From positions 1-40,002 of the forward strand of contig JALSHE010000111.1 in assembly GCA_026982415.1 (NCBI GenBank): a stretch of 40,002 nucleotides of DNA, given 5' to 3'. The notes below the pieces were generated by a model. The model had not been told where the DNA came from. It was given only the letters and a program-made list of their open reading frames with translations, and searched no databases. How positions within the stretch are numbered: the stretch's first letter is position 1; every line of letters starts with the position of its first letter. The DNA comes from Robiginitomaculum sp. (GTDB taxonomy: Bacteria > Pseudomonadota > Alphaproteobacteria > Caulobacterales > Maricaulaceae). A program made the translations under genes and the position numbers. Shown piece by piece: positions 16,916-24,515 of this stretch.

Positions 16916-18256
16916 ATGCCGACTTTGTTAGAGAAGCAATTTTTTGCAGATGTGATAGATTTACCGATACAGATTTACGGTATTGTCCGCGCTATATCGG
17001 CGGACAGCATTACCATAAAAGGATTGTCAGGGCGGGCGAAAATCGGCGATCAAATCGATATTTCTGCCAAAGACGGTCAAACCGTGCGCACGGAAGTCAT
17101 CCGTATAGACCAGCAAGATGTGGTTGTTACGCCCTATGGTCAATTGACAGGGCTAAGTTTAGGCGCAAAAGCCGTATATCTTGGGCCGCAAGAACCACGG
17201 CCATGCTGGGGCTGGGTCGGGAAGGTTCTGGATCATACCGGGCGCGGTCTGGACGGTGGTTATCCTGTACAAGGTGGTGAAATTTATCCGCTGAACAGTG
17301 TCCCACCGATTAACCGCAAGGCAATTGGAAAGCGGCTAGATACGGGACTTGCGGCAATAGATACATTCTTACCGCTTTGCCGTGGCCAGCGGCTTGGTTT
17401 GTTCGCAGGTTCAGGTGTTGGAAAATCCACATTGCTGGCGGACTTGGCGAAAAGTAATCAAGCCGATGTGGTGATTTTAGCTCTGGTCGGCGAGCGGGGG
17501 CGAGAGGTGCGGGAATTTACAGAGAAAGCCCTAGGGGAGGTGGGTATGAAAAAATCAATAGTTTTTGTTGCCACTTCCGACGAACCGCCAGCGTTGAAAT
17601 TACGTGCGGCTTTGCTGGCTATGGCCAGCGCCGAATATTTCAGAGATCAAGGCAAGCATGTCTTATTGCTGTTCGATAGTCTTACCCGATTTGCGGAAGC
17701 GCACCGCAGTGTAGCGCTGAGCGCGGGAGAAACACCTTCCTTGCGCGCTTATCCACCGTCAACATTTCAGGCGCTGGCGCAATTGTGTGAACGCGCCGGG
17801 CCTGGCTCGGTTGGCAGCGGCGATATTACGGCCGTGTTTAGCGTGTTGGTTGCAGGCTCTAATATGGAAGAGCCTGTTGCCGATATGGTGCGCGGTATCC
17901 TTGATGGGCACATTATTCTCGACCGCGATATTGCCGAGCGTGGGCGTTATCCGGCTATAGATATAAGGCGTAGCGTATCGCGTTCATTGCCGGAATGCGC
18001 GTCCGGTACAGAAAATCAACACCTAACCCACGCCAGACGCCTAATCGGTGCTTATGAAAACGCGCGGACACTGATCAGCGCTGGGCTATACCAAGCGGGT
18101 AGTGATCAACTTTTAGACGAAGCTGTGGTTAAATATGAGACTTTGGACGAGTTTATGACGTTAAAACAGCGCGGGAATGCCGCAGATAGTTTTGCCGCCC
18201 TTGAAGCGATATTGCAAGATCGGGAAAACTCAGGTGTTGGAAAGGAACAGGTTTAA
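16916..18256 (+). CDS. fliI: Flagellum-specific ATPase FliI
   Basis: 446 residues, full FliI length. FliI is the hexameric ATPase that drives loading of export substrates at the C ring. Visible are the F1-like N-terminal barrel, the Walker A loop GSGVGKST, the catalytic-base region VGERGREVREF, and the Walker B strand HVLLLFDSLTR with the following ETPSLRAYPPSTF. The GGGGGAG ribosome binding site lies close to the ATG. Its last 27 bases overlap the tail of the convergent DUF1217 gene. The gene is divergent from flgB and separated from the fliJ-like gene. Confidence 0.96.
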   Translation: MPTLLEKQFFADVIDLPIQIYGIVRAISADSITIKGLSGRAKIGDQIDISAKDGQTVRTEVIRIDQQDVVVTPYGQLTGLSLGAKAVYLGPQEPRPCWGWVGKVLDHTGRGLDGGYPVQGGEIYPLNSVPPINRKAIGKRLDTGLAAIDTFLPLCRGQRLGLFAGSGVGKSTLLADLAKSNQADVVILALVGERGREVREFTEKALGEVGMKKSIVFVATSDEPPALKLRAALLAMASAEYFRDQGKHVLLLFDSLTRFAEAHRSVALSAGETPSLRAYPPSTFQALAQLCERAGPGSVGSGDITAVFSVLVAGSNMEEPVADMVRGILDGHIILDRDIAERGRYPAIDIRRSVSRSLPECASGTENQHLTHARRLIGAYENARTLISAGLYQAGSDQLLDEAVVKYETLDEFMTLKQRGNAADSFAALEAILQDRENSGVGKEQV

Positions 18257-19075
18257 TATCCCGCCAGATCCAAGACCACCGCCAAAACTGCCTTGTAGGA
18301 TGCTGAGCGCGGCAAAGCCGGGCGTTGAGGCGTCCGGACCGTTGTTAATCTGTTCGCGTAAATGAAACCGCCTAACCATATCGTCCAGAATTTCGGGATC
18401 CGAGAAAATATCCACACTGTCGCCACCATAGTATTGTTTGGCTTTACTAATGAGAACCTCTTTTTGTTGATCAAGACCTATTTGGGAAAACTGTTTTGGC
18501 AAGTTAAAGGCTGATTCTAGGACGGCGCGAATAGGCAGTGAACCCATAGCGCGTAACCACCCCGTATCTTTTGTAAGGCCTTGCCCTGCAAGATCACTCA
18601 TTTCGCGTTTGAAATTCAGAGCCAAACGCATGGTATTATCTACTTCCCCAACCGCTTCTTCAAATTGGGTGGTTAGAAATTTGTCGGCAATATCATTGGT
18701 ACGGTTTGTTGTTGCTACAAAACCACCCTCATTACCAAAGGAAAAGGTTTTGGCAAATTCTAGATAATTGCTATTGCCCAAACGGTTGGCAAATGACCTT
18801 GGATCAAATGTACCGCCGTCAATGACGGTGCGCACAAAGGCTTGTTTGTTTATCTCGTCGGATAGTCCAAACGCGCCTAAAGCTACGGCAAGAAGACGGC
18901 GATCACCAACCAATTCCGCTGAGCTGGTAATGTTGCCAATATTTTCCTTGAAATAGTCAACTTCGCGCTGGATGTCAGGCGAGCGGTTAAACAAGGCTTG
19001 CTGTGTGTCCTGAGTGCGTTCAAGAAACCGCCAGCCACCGAGGCCACCGAGGGGTATGACGGGTGCAAATGGCAT
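18230..19075 (-). CDS. DUF1217-family flagellar-locus protein
   Basis: 281 residues resembling the DUF1217 family found in alphaproteobacterial flagellar clusters. Recognisable are the FLERTQDTQQALFNRSP start and the repeated helices around LLAVALGAFGL and RSFANRLGNSNYLEFAK. No signal peptide or membrane segment is obvious. The family has no settled biochemical role. Its ATG overlaps the flbT stop by one base (TAATG), placing it at the end of the flagellin-flaF-flbT unit, and its tail overlaps fliI in opposite orientation. Confidence 0.8.
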   Translation of the reverse strand: MPFAPVIPLGGLGGWRFLERTQDTQQALFNRSPDIQREVDYFKENIGNITSSAELVGDRRLLAVALGAFGLSDEINKQAFVRTVIDGGTFDPRSFANRLGNSNYLEFAKTFSFGNEGGFVATTNRTNDIADKFLTTQFEEAVGEVDNTMRLALNFKREMSDLAGQGLTKDTGWLRAMGSLPIRAVLESAFNLPKQFSQIGLDQQKEVLISKAKQYYGGDSVDIFSDPEILDDMVRRFHLREQINNGPDASTPGFAALSILQGSFGGGLGSGGILNLFLSNT

Positions 19076-19512
19076 TAGCTAGCGCTGGCCAATGTGTTAT
19101 GATGTGCTTTGTTTGTGAACGGGCGCAGAAGTTGTTGCTCAATTGGCAAGACACGCTTGAGCGTAACCAGAACAGAATAATAGCGCTCTTCAGCGGCGCT
19201 CAACAATGCCTTGGAAATCTGTGTTTCGAGCGACGTACCAGCAAAAACTTTGTCGAGTTCATATAGGGCTGCTGTTAACTTAAGTTTCCCAGCGTCGCGT
19301 GCAGCATCGCCGGATAAAATAAGTTGCGCCAAGTAATAAGCGCGGCGAACGGGTGTGTTAATCTCGTCCGGGTGTAAGCAGTCGCTCAAACGCAAAACAT
19401 TAACATTGTTGTCAGGCAGGCGGATTTGGCCGCGTTTGGGGCCGTTTTGGACAAGGGCGCCATTGACGAGAAACTTCTCGTCCGCCTTCAAGCTGAGCAT
19501 AAGACCACTCAT
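19075..19512 (-). CDS. flbT: FlbT, post-transcriptional regulator of flagellin
   Basis: 145 residues with the FlbT pattern: an N-terminal beta region (LMLSLKADEKFLVNGALVQN, then LPDNNVNVLR) followed by helices (RAYYLAQLILSGD and LYELDKVFAGTS). In Caulobacter FlbT binds the 5' leader of flagellin mRNA and promotes its decay until the hook is complete; in other alphaproteobacteria it can instead be required for flagellin production. It overlaps flaF by one base. The flagellin leader here is about 200 bases, long enough to be its target. Confidence 0.93.
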   Translation of the reverse strand: MSGLMLSLKADEKFLVNGALVQNGPKRGQIRLPDNNVNVLRLSDCLHPDEINTPVRRAYYLAQLILSGDAARDAGKLKLTAALYELDKVFAGTSLETQISKALLSAAEERYYSVLVTLKRVLPIEQQLLRPFTNKAHHNTLASAS

Positions 19513-19907
19513 TACGCTGCCGCCACTTTAGCGGCGCGGTTGAAATAGTCGCGCTTGCCAGAAATAATATTTTTGTTGATCTCGATGAGGATATTTGGTC
19601 TTGCCTCGCCTTGTAGAACCTTTGTTGTGTGTTGGCGTGTGAACTCTGCCAAATAAATAAGGCCGGATTTCAAGGTTTGCTCCAATTGATTGTCCGCGCT
19701 GGTTAGGTCGAGAAATATCAGGTTCCAGAGCCGGGCATTGTCTTGAACGGCCTCGGCCAGTTCACTAATACCGCCCGGCTTAGCTACATCTGCCCCAGCC
19801 AGCCTGCCCGTAATGTCTGTGAAGATTTTTAGCTCCAATTCAATGTCGGAACCCATATGTTTTTGTGTGGTTTTATAGCCTTTCATGGCCATCTCAGAAG
19901 TGTGCAT
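19512..19907 (-). CDS. flaF: FlaF, flagellin synthesis/secretion factor
   Basis: 131 residues with family features: the N-terminal GYKTTQKHMGSDIELEL, a central LAEAVQDNARLWNLIFLDLT segment and the C-terminal EINKNIISGKRDYF. FlaF acts with FlbT in alphaproteobacterial flagellin control and is thought to help flagellin translation or secretion. The start may be at the first Met or at Met6/Met8 (MAMKGYKTT); the chosen start is the longest. It is 89 bases downstream of flagellin, with a hairpin in the gap. Confidence 0.9.
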   Translation of the reverse strand: MHTSEMAMKGYKTTQKHMGSDIELELKIFTDITGRLAGADVAKPGGISELAEAVQDNARLWNLIFLDLTSADNQLEQTLKSGLIYLAEFTRQHTTKVLQGEARPNILIEINKNIISGKRDYFNRAAKVAAA

Positions 19908-19948
19908 TTTGACGAAGTTCCTTCCTGGACTGTAGTCGGTAAAGAGGG

Positions 19949-19976
19949 AGCTCAGAGCGCCAAAGCGCTCTGAGCT
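19949..19976 (-). terminator. Perfect 12-bp hairpin between flagellin and flaF
   Basis: AGCTCAGAGCGC (19949-19960) and GCGCTCTGAGCT (19965-19976) form a perfect 12-bp stem with a four-base loop just after the flagellin stop codon. On the minus strand no U-run follows, so it is more likely a 3' mRNA stabiliser or partial attenuator than a full terminator. Either role would make flagellin mRNA more abundant than flaF-flbT mRNA. Confidence 0.55.
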
Positions 19977-19996
19977 GAATTAGATAATACCAAAAT

Positions 19997-21196
19997 CTAT
20001 CTGAATAATGACAAGAGAGATTGTGGAGCTTGGTTGGCGATTGAAAGCGCTTGTACGCCCAATTGCTGTTGCACTTGCAAAGATTGAAGACGCGCGGAGG
20101 CTTCTTCCATGTCCGCATCTACGAGTGCACCAATGCCGACCTTCATGCTATCCATCAATGAGTTGACGAACTCACCTTGAATTTCGATCCGCTTTTGCGC
20201 TGAACCAAACCCGGAGGCTGCATCAATTGCTGTGGTTAAAAGCGCATCAATTGCGCCCAGAGCAGATGTTGCACCAATATCAGTTGCAACGGTTAGCGTA
20301 TCAAGAGCGGATAGACCACCACCATAAGTACCGTCTTCCGTTTGACCAGCTACTACGAAGCCAATACTGCCAGCACCACCATTTGTAACAGAAATAACCG
20401 GGTTACCGGCTGTTGGATCTGCAACAGTTGTCAGATCGACAGAAACATTTGCAATTCCAGCCGCATCAATTGCAGCTTTTACACCTGTGGCAACATCATT
20501 AAGAGTATCACCGTCACGGGCAACATAATTGACTGTAGAACTGCCAATGGTGAAAGAATAGCTATCACCAGCAGATGTTGCACCTGCGGTGAATGTAAAG
20601 GTTTCGGTAGCACCAGCAGCAATTGTAGTCGCACTCGCAGCAGCAGATGTTGCACCAGAAATAGTTGCTCCAGTACCGAGTGTTAGCGAACCCGTTTCCA
20701 AACTGACACGCGATACATTGATATTACTTGCGGTAACCGCACCAGACGAATCGCGATCAAGTGATGCAAGAACGTCAATAGAACCACCTGCCTTAAGAAG
20801 GTTTTGACCATTAAACTGAGCCGCGCCAACGATGGTGTCGATTTGGCTTTTCAAAGCTGCAACATCTGTCTGAATTTTTGAACGGTCAACATTGTCTTCT
20901 TGTGCAGAGACGATCAGGCCTTTCATTTCGCTTAAAATATCAACAACTTGCTCTGAAGCGGCACGTGCAACACCGACTGTGGCCGAACCAAGGTTCAAGC
21001 TATCAGAAATTTTGTCAAAAGACGCGACATCTGCACTCATGACTGTTGATATGGCAAATACGGCAGCATTGTCTTTTGCATTGGCTACTTTTTTACCGGT
21101 AGAGATTTCGTTTTGCACTTGGCTCATGCCTTTATTGATACCCCGAAGAGTTTCAAGGGCCACCATGGCGCTAGAGTTTGTTAAAATACTGGACAT
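19997..21196 (-). CDS. Flagellin (filament subunit)
   Basis: 399 residues. Conserved D0/D1 ends are clear: N-terminal LETLRGINKGMSQVQNEIST and GKKVANAKDNAAVFAISTVM; C-terminal ARLQSLQVQQQLGVQALSIA ending in SLLSLFR. The central region (about 180-315) is rich in Ala, Thr and Gly, contains no aromatic clusters and includes a GDSYSFTIGSSTVNYVARDG strand pair that looks like an inserted variable beta domain. The ribosome binding site is AGGA in TTAGGAAAAACCT before the ATG. It heads the flagellin-flaF-flbT-DUF1217 unit. Only one flagellin gene is in the window. Confidence 0.96.
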   Translation of the reverse strand: MSSILTNSSAMVALETLRGINKGMSQVQNEISTGKKVANAKDNAAVFAISTVMSADVASFDKISDSLNLGSATVGVARAASEQVVDILSEMKGLIVSAQEDNVDRSKIQTDVAALKSQIDTIVGAAQFNGQNLLKAGGSIDVLASLDRDSSGAVTASNINVSRVSLETGSLTLGTGATISGATSAAASATTIAAGATETFTFTAGATSAGDSYSFTIGSSTVNYVARDGDTLNDVATGVKAAIDAAGIANVSVDLTTVADPTAGNPVISVTNGGAGSIGFVVAGQTEDGTYGGGLSALDTLTVATDIGATSALGAIDALLTTAIDAASGFGSAQKRIEIQGEFVNSLMDSMKVGIGALVDADMEEASARLQSLQVQQQLGVQALSIANQAPQSLLSLFR

Positions 21197-21398
21197 AGGT
21201 TTTTCCTAATTTTTATACCTGCTAATGAAAGTAGGCGATTAAAGAATACCTCCCCCACCATTGGGAAAAGTACGAACCGACATGCGTAAACAAGCTGGCT
21301 CCCTACGTCGTCCTGACACATTTTGCGAGCGCAAAATAACCCTCTTAGGTTGTAAAACTTTATTGCATTAAAAGGATAATTTATTCTTAACGGGGAAA
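21197..21398 (-). promoter_or_regulatory. Flagellin upstream/leader region
   Basis: About 200 noncoding bases upstream of flagellin. Notable elements on the minus strand are a perfect palindrome ATTTTGCG-CT-CGCAAAAT (21337-21320), and GGUGGGGGAGGU (21259-21248), an SD-like purine run with no ORF after it. FlbT control and small RNA pairing would both act in a leader like this. I found no convincing sigma54 or sigma28 promoter. Confidence 0.5.
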
Positions 21399-21797
21399 TT
21401 AAAATTTATCTTCGCTGGTTGCTGGGTCTTCCATAAAAGTCAGCGCGCGCCCATTTTGACCGTATGCCCCCACTTGTGCTGGGATGTTTTGCAGTCGGCG
21501 AATGCGCTCCCTAGCTGATTTGATGCCGTTAGACATGGCCATTAATAGGCGACCGTTTTCTAGGCTCAGCGCGTTGAGGCGCGCCAACTGGTTTGTTATC
21601 ATTGTTATAGCCGCCGGGTAATTTACATCACGGGCAAAGGCGGATAGATACGTTTCCAGCATTGCGGCTTTTTCTGCTTTCAAGCGGGATCTAATTTGAA
21701 CTTCTTGATAATCTCCACCGCGCAATTGCTTGATGTCGGTCTTTATCAGTAGCATGAGTTCAGAGATAAGTCGGTTACAATTTGCCAAGCTCGTCAT
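21399..21797 (-). CDS. Helical protein, probably FlgN-like export chaperone
   Basis: 132 residues, mostly helix: a first helix of about 45 residues (LANCNRLISELMLLIKTDIK), a second (KAEKAAMLETYLSAFARDV) and a third (RLNALSLENGRLLMAMSNGI), ending in a disordered tail with AYGQNGRALTF. This matches the architecture of FlgN, the chaperone for FlgK and FlgL, both encoded in this window. The call depends on shape and context. It overlaps the rod-binding gene by 23 bases. Confidence 0.55.
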   Translation of the reverse strand: MTSLANCNRLISELMLLIKTDIKQLRGGDYQEVQIRSRLKAEKAAMLETYLSAFARDVNYPAAITMITNQLARLNALSLENGRLLMAMSNGIKSARERIRRLQNIPAQVGAYGQNGRALTFMEDPATSEDKF

Positions 21798-22101
21798 AAT
21801 TTTCCTCTTTGTTTTTTATATGGGCGTAAATTTTGTCAGCAATCCCGAAGCCGCCGCTCTCGGATATTTTTTCGGCCAAGGCCTCTAGGTAAAATTGGCT
21901 AAAGCTTTGCATATCTTCGCCGCCGCTACTCGTCAGTGCCTTGCCGAGGCCACTATATTGTAGCATTTGGGCGATGAAGGCGGATTCGAATTTCTGAGCA
22001 GTTTCTCTGGCTTCATTATCACGGTTTGTCTGAGGGGGTGTTTCTGATAATTGTACGGTTCTCGACGCGGAGAGTGCAGGCATGTCGAATATATTGCTCA
22101 T
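21775..22101 (-). CDS. Rod-binding protein (FlgJ N-terminal / CheL-like)
   Basis: About 108 residues from the ATG at 22101 (protein MSNIFDMPALS). The segment AQKFESAFIAQMLQYSGLGK, followed by FSQFYLEALAEKISESGGFG, is the rod-binding domain found at the N-terminus of FlgJ and as a stand-alone protein (CheL in Caulobacter). The muramidase domain of enteric FlgJ is absent. It caps the growing rod. The frame is open to 22143, but the extra residues do not match the family. Confidence 0.82.
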   Translation of the reverse strand: MSNIFDMPALSASRTVQLSETPPQTNRDNEARETAQKFESAFIAQMLQYSGLGKALTSSGGEDMQSFSQFYLEALAEKISESGGFGIADKIYAHIKNKEENYDELGKL

Positions 22102-22162
22102 AGGCGTAAATAATAATATACACGTTAACATAGAATTAAGCATGTGGATTTAGCTTCTCAGT

Positions 22163-23479
22163 ATGAATGATATAGCCCCCGACGTTTTAAATATATTTGC
22201 CGAACCAGCGCCCCAGGTCGGCTTGCTAGAAACGTTATCTGGTCAACAGGGAAAATCTGACGACAATGCCGAAATTTTTTCTTTGTTGTTTACGAAGCTT
22301 GAAGATGTAGAGAGTGCACCGAACGTCTTGCCTACAGCAATTGCTTCAAATGAGGGCGGTGCGTTGGCTATGTCCGCCCAATTGCCCTCATACCTCAAAA
22401 TGGTTGAACCATCTACGGAGCTAGCCGTTAATGTGGAGGTGAAACTAAATGTATTAGAGCTTAATCCAGACCGGATAGCCCCCATTAATATATTGCCAAA
22501 ACTAGATAGCAGTCATGGCAATAATGTAGCACAAGTAAATAATATAACGGCTGATACAAAAACCCCTATTCAGGATATTTTAGCTAAGCAAGATAAATTT
22601 CCCTCTGTCTCTTCCGAAACAATATGGGTCGCTAACGCTATTATAAACAGCAAAGAATTTGGGGAGATAGCCAGCACCCAATCTATCATAAGACTAGAGA
22701 AGAGCGAAGTGTTGCAGGTCAAGGACGCCGCCCTTGTGGCAACACTGCCAAAGCAACCAAATATGCCCGCTTTTATGATAGCGCAAATACCTGCGCCTTC
22801 ACAGCAGATCCAAAGCAATGTCGTGCAAAGCTATAATACTGTGCAAGAAAACATCCCAAACATAAAATTGGATAAAACTCTACCACTACCAAATGTCGAG
22901 ACAGGTAATCAGCTTCAGATAGTGCCCCTTGCAGCGCCTCAGACACAGAGCAATAATTTAGGCCAAGGTTATGGACAGGGTAATGTTGTGCAAGCGAGTA
23001 CGGTGCAAACTGTTATCTCGCAAATCAGCGTGCCTATGCTAGCGGGAGTGACTGCCGAACTGGCTACACTTAAAAGCCAACCCGGCAATGCGCCCAAAGA
23101 CATTGTTGTCCAGTTGTCGCCCGCCGAGCTTGGCCGGGTACAAATTCGGTTTAGCTTCGACACGGGAGAGCGGGTTGTCGCCAATATTGTAGCAGATAAC
23201 CCGGAAACCATGGTGGTGTTGCGGCAAAAATCCGACATGCTATTTGCGCAGCTCAAACTCGGTGGTTTTGATAATATAGATCTGAACTTCGAGGCCTCAA
23301 ATGATAAGAATTCTGAAAGTGCGGCAAATACGAAAAACCAACACAAACAATCTAGTCAAAATTTATGGAATTTGGCAAAAGGAGACGCGGAATTACATCC
23401 GCAAGCCTCAAGCGAAATACCACATCCAGTGCGTTCTCAAATAAACCAAGATACATCACAGATCGATTTAATTCTATAG
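22163..23479 (+). CDS. fliK: Flagellar hook-length control protein FliK
   Basis: 438 residues. The first 290 are low-complexity, rich in Gln, Asn, Pro and Ala, as expected for the secreted molecular-ruler region. The C-terminal domain (about 300-395) has the Flg_hook signature IVVQLSPAELGRVQIRFSFD and the downstream VLRQKSDMLFAQLKLGGFDN. FliK measures hook length and signals FlhB to switch substrates. The FlhB cleavage motif here is variant (NPEH), so co-variation between the two is worth noting. flgD follows after nine bases. Confidence 0.88.
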   Translation: MNDIAPDVLNIFAEPAPQVGLLETLSGQQGKSDDNAEIFSLLFTKLEDVESAPNVLPTAIASNEGGALAMSAQLPSYLKMVEPSTELAVNVEVKLNVLELNPDRIAPINILPKLDSSHGNNVAQVNNITADTKTPIQDILAKQDKFPSVSSETIWVANAIINSKEFGEIASTQSIIRLEKSEVLQVKDAALVATLPKQPNMPAFMIAQIPAPSQQIQSNVVQSYNTVQENIPNIKLDKTLPLPNVETGNQLQIVPLAAPQTQSNNLGQGYGQGNVVQASTVQTVISQISVPMLAGVTAELATLKSQPGNAPKDIVVQLSPAELGRVQIRFSFDTGERVVANIVADNPETMVVLRQKSDMLFAQLKLGGFDNIDLNFEASNDKNSESAANTKNQHKQSSQNLWNLAKGDAELHPQASSEIPHPVRSQINQDTSQIDLIL

Positions 23480-23488
23480 GAGTAGAAA

Positions 23489-23857
23489 ATGGATATTAAT
23501 GCAACGCTCAAACTCTTGCAGGGGCAGGCTGCACCGCCAAGTAAGGAAAAACTTCCTCTCGGCAATGAAGGAAATGAAATTACCGCCGTGAGCAATACAC
23601 AACAAAGCACAGGAGAAGAATTTTCAACTTTCCTGACATTGCTGACCGCGCAAATACAAAACCAAGACCCGCTTGCCCCTCTCGACTCAACACAATTTGT
23701 CGAACAATTGGCTACATTTACGAATTTAGAGTTACAGGCAAAGGGTAATAACTCTTTGGAATTAATTGCAGCTTTGCTCATCCGTCAAATAGAACTTCTC
23801 ACGCCAGAAGAAGAGACTGTAGAGAATAGCATAGAAAATATTGATACGGCGGCGTAA
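23489..23857 (+). CDS. flgD: Short FlgD-type hook scaffolding protein
   Basis: 122 residues containing the FlgD N-terminal motif: FLTLLTAQIQNQDPLAPLDS then TQFVEQLATFTNLE. FlgD caps the growing hook. The protein ends shortly after this motif and lacks the C-terminal FnIII/Tudor-like domains of enteric FlgD (about 230 residues), as in other short alphaproteobacterial versions. The reading frame ends in a normal TAA with no sign of a downstream continuation in other frames, so it looks complete. Confidence 0.88.
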   Translation: MDINATLKLLQGQAAPPSKEKLPLGNEGNEITAVSNTQQSTGEEFSTFLTLLTAQIQNQDPLAPLDSTQFVEQLATFTNLELQAKGNNSLELIAALLIRQIELLTPEEETVENSIENIDTAA

Positions 23858-23870
23858 CTCTCTTGACCAT

Positions 23871-23897
23871 GCCAATATGACCCTTGGTCTTATTGGC
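23871..23897. terminator. Hairpin between convergent flgD and fliL
   Basis: GCCAATA and GACC (23871-23882) pair with GGTC and TATTGGC (23886-23897), with one T-T mismatch and a three-base loop. It lies midway in the 65-base gap between converging genes, followed on the plus strand by a T-rich stretch. It can serve as a bidirectional terminator. Confidence 0.65.
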
Positions 23898-23922
23898 GTT
23901 GGCCTTTATTTCCTTGCCCTTT

Positions 23923-24507
23923 TTATTGATCTTGCCTGGAGAGATCCAGTATCAGGACACTTTTTACACCTTCGGTAATCACTCTCTCGCTGGCCGCTAG
24001 CAAAGAGGTTTGTAATTTGTCATATGTCTCGGCGCTGGTTAAATCGTGGGAAAATGCGCCGCCGTGTGATAAGGTCAAAAGTTCGCGCATGATAGAATCC
24101 CGAAGTTTTGGCTCCAGTGTATACGCGTTGCCTGGTGCTTCCGCGCCCAGCTCTAAATTTAAATTGAGCAAAACCAGAGATTCTATTTTTCCGCCGTTCA
24201 TGACAGGCACTACAAATTGGCGTTTGAATTTCATATAAGTGATTTTATTGAGGGAAGTATCGTACTCGCCTTTATCCTCGTCGTATTTGTCCTTTTTCTT
24301 CTTTTTTTTGCTTTTCTTTTTCTTCTTGTCTTTTTTTGCATCATGACCAGCGTCTGTTTTGTCCTTTGAGGTTTTTTTCTTAGACGTTGAACTGGACGAA
24401 TTTTCAGTGCTGTCGCTAGATCTGCGGTCACGCAGAAAGTCTGCGCTGACACCGCCCACTATAACAACGATAATAAGAACGATGGGGAAGAGCATGTTTT
24501 TTATCAT
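23923..24507 (-). CDS. fliL: FliL-family stator-associated protein with a lysine-rich linker
   Basis: 194 residues: one N-terminal membrane helix (about 5-23), an unusually lysine-rich low-complexity linker (about 43-79, with runs of K broken by S and D), then the periplasmic FliL domain (about 84-190; KFKRQFVVPVMNGGKIESLV and LKVNL-like strands, LRDSIMRELLTLS). FliL surrounds stator units and supports torque. The linker follows the membrane helix, so it should be periplasmic. It follows flgH by eight bases. Confidence 0.85.
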   Translation of the reverse strand: MIKNMLFPIVLIIVVIVGGVSADFLRDRRSSDSTENSSSSTSKKKTSKDKTDAGHDAKKDKKKKKSKKKKKKDKYDEDKGEYDTSLNKITYMKFKRQFVVPVMNGGKIESLVLLNLNLELGAEAPGNAYTLEPKLRDSIMRELLTLSHGGAFSHDLTSAETYDKLQTSLLAASERVITEGVKSVLILDLSRQDQ

Positions 24508-24515
24508 GGTGTGTC

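Noticed and set aside
21197-21398. Sigma54 promoter for flagellin
   Set aside because: I looked for GG-N10-GC with TGGC and TTGC boxes on the minus strand; the nearest match (around 21342) lacks the usual flanking bases.
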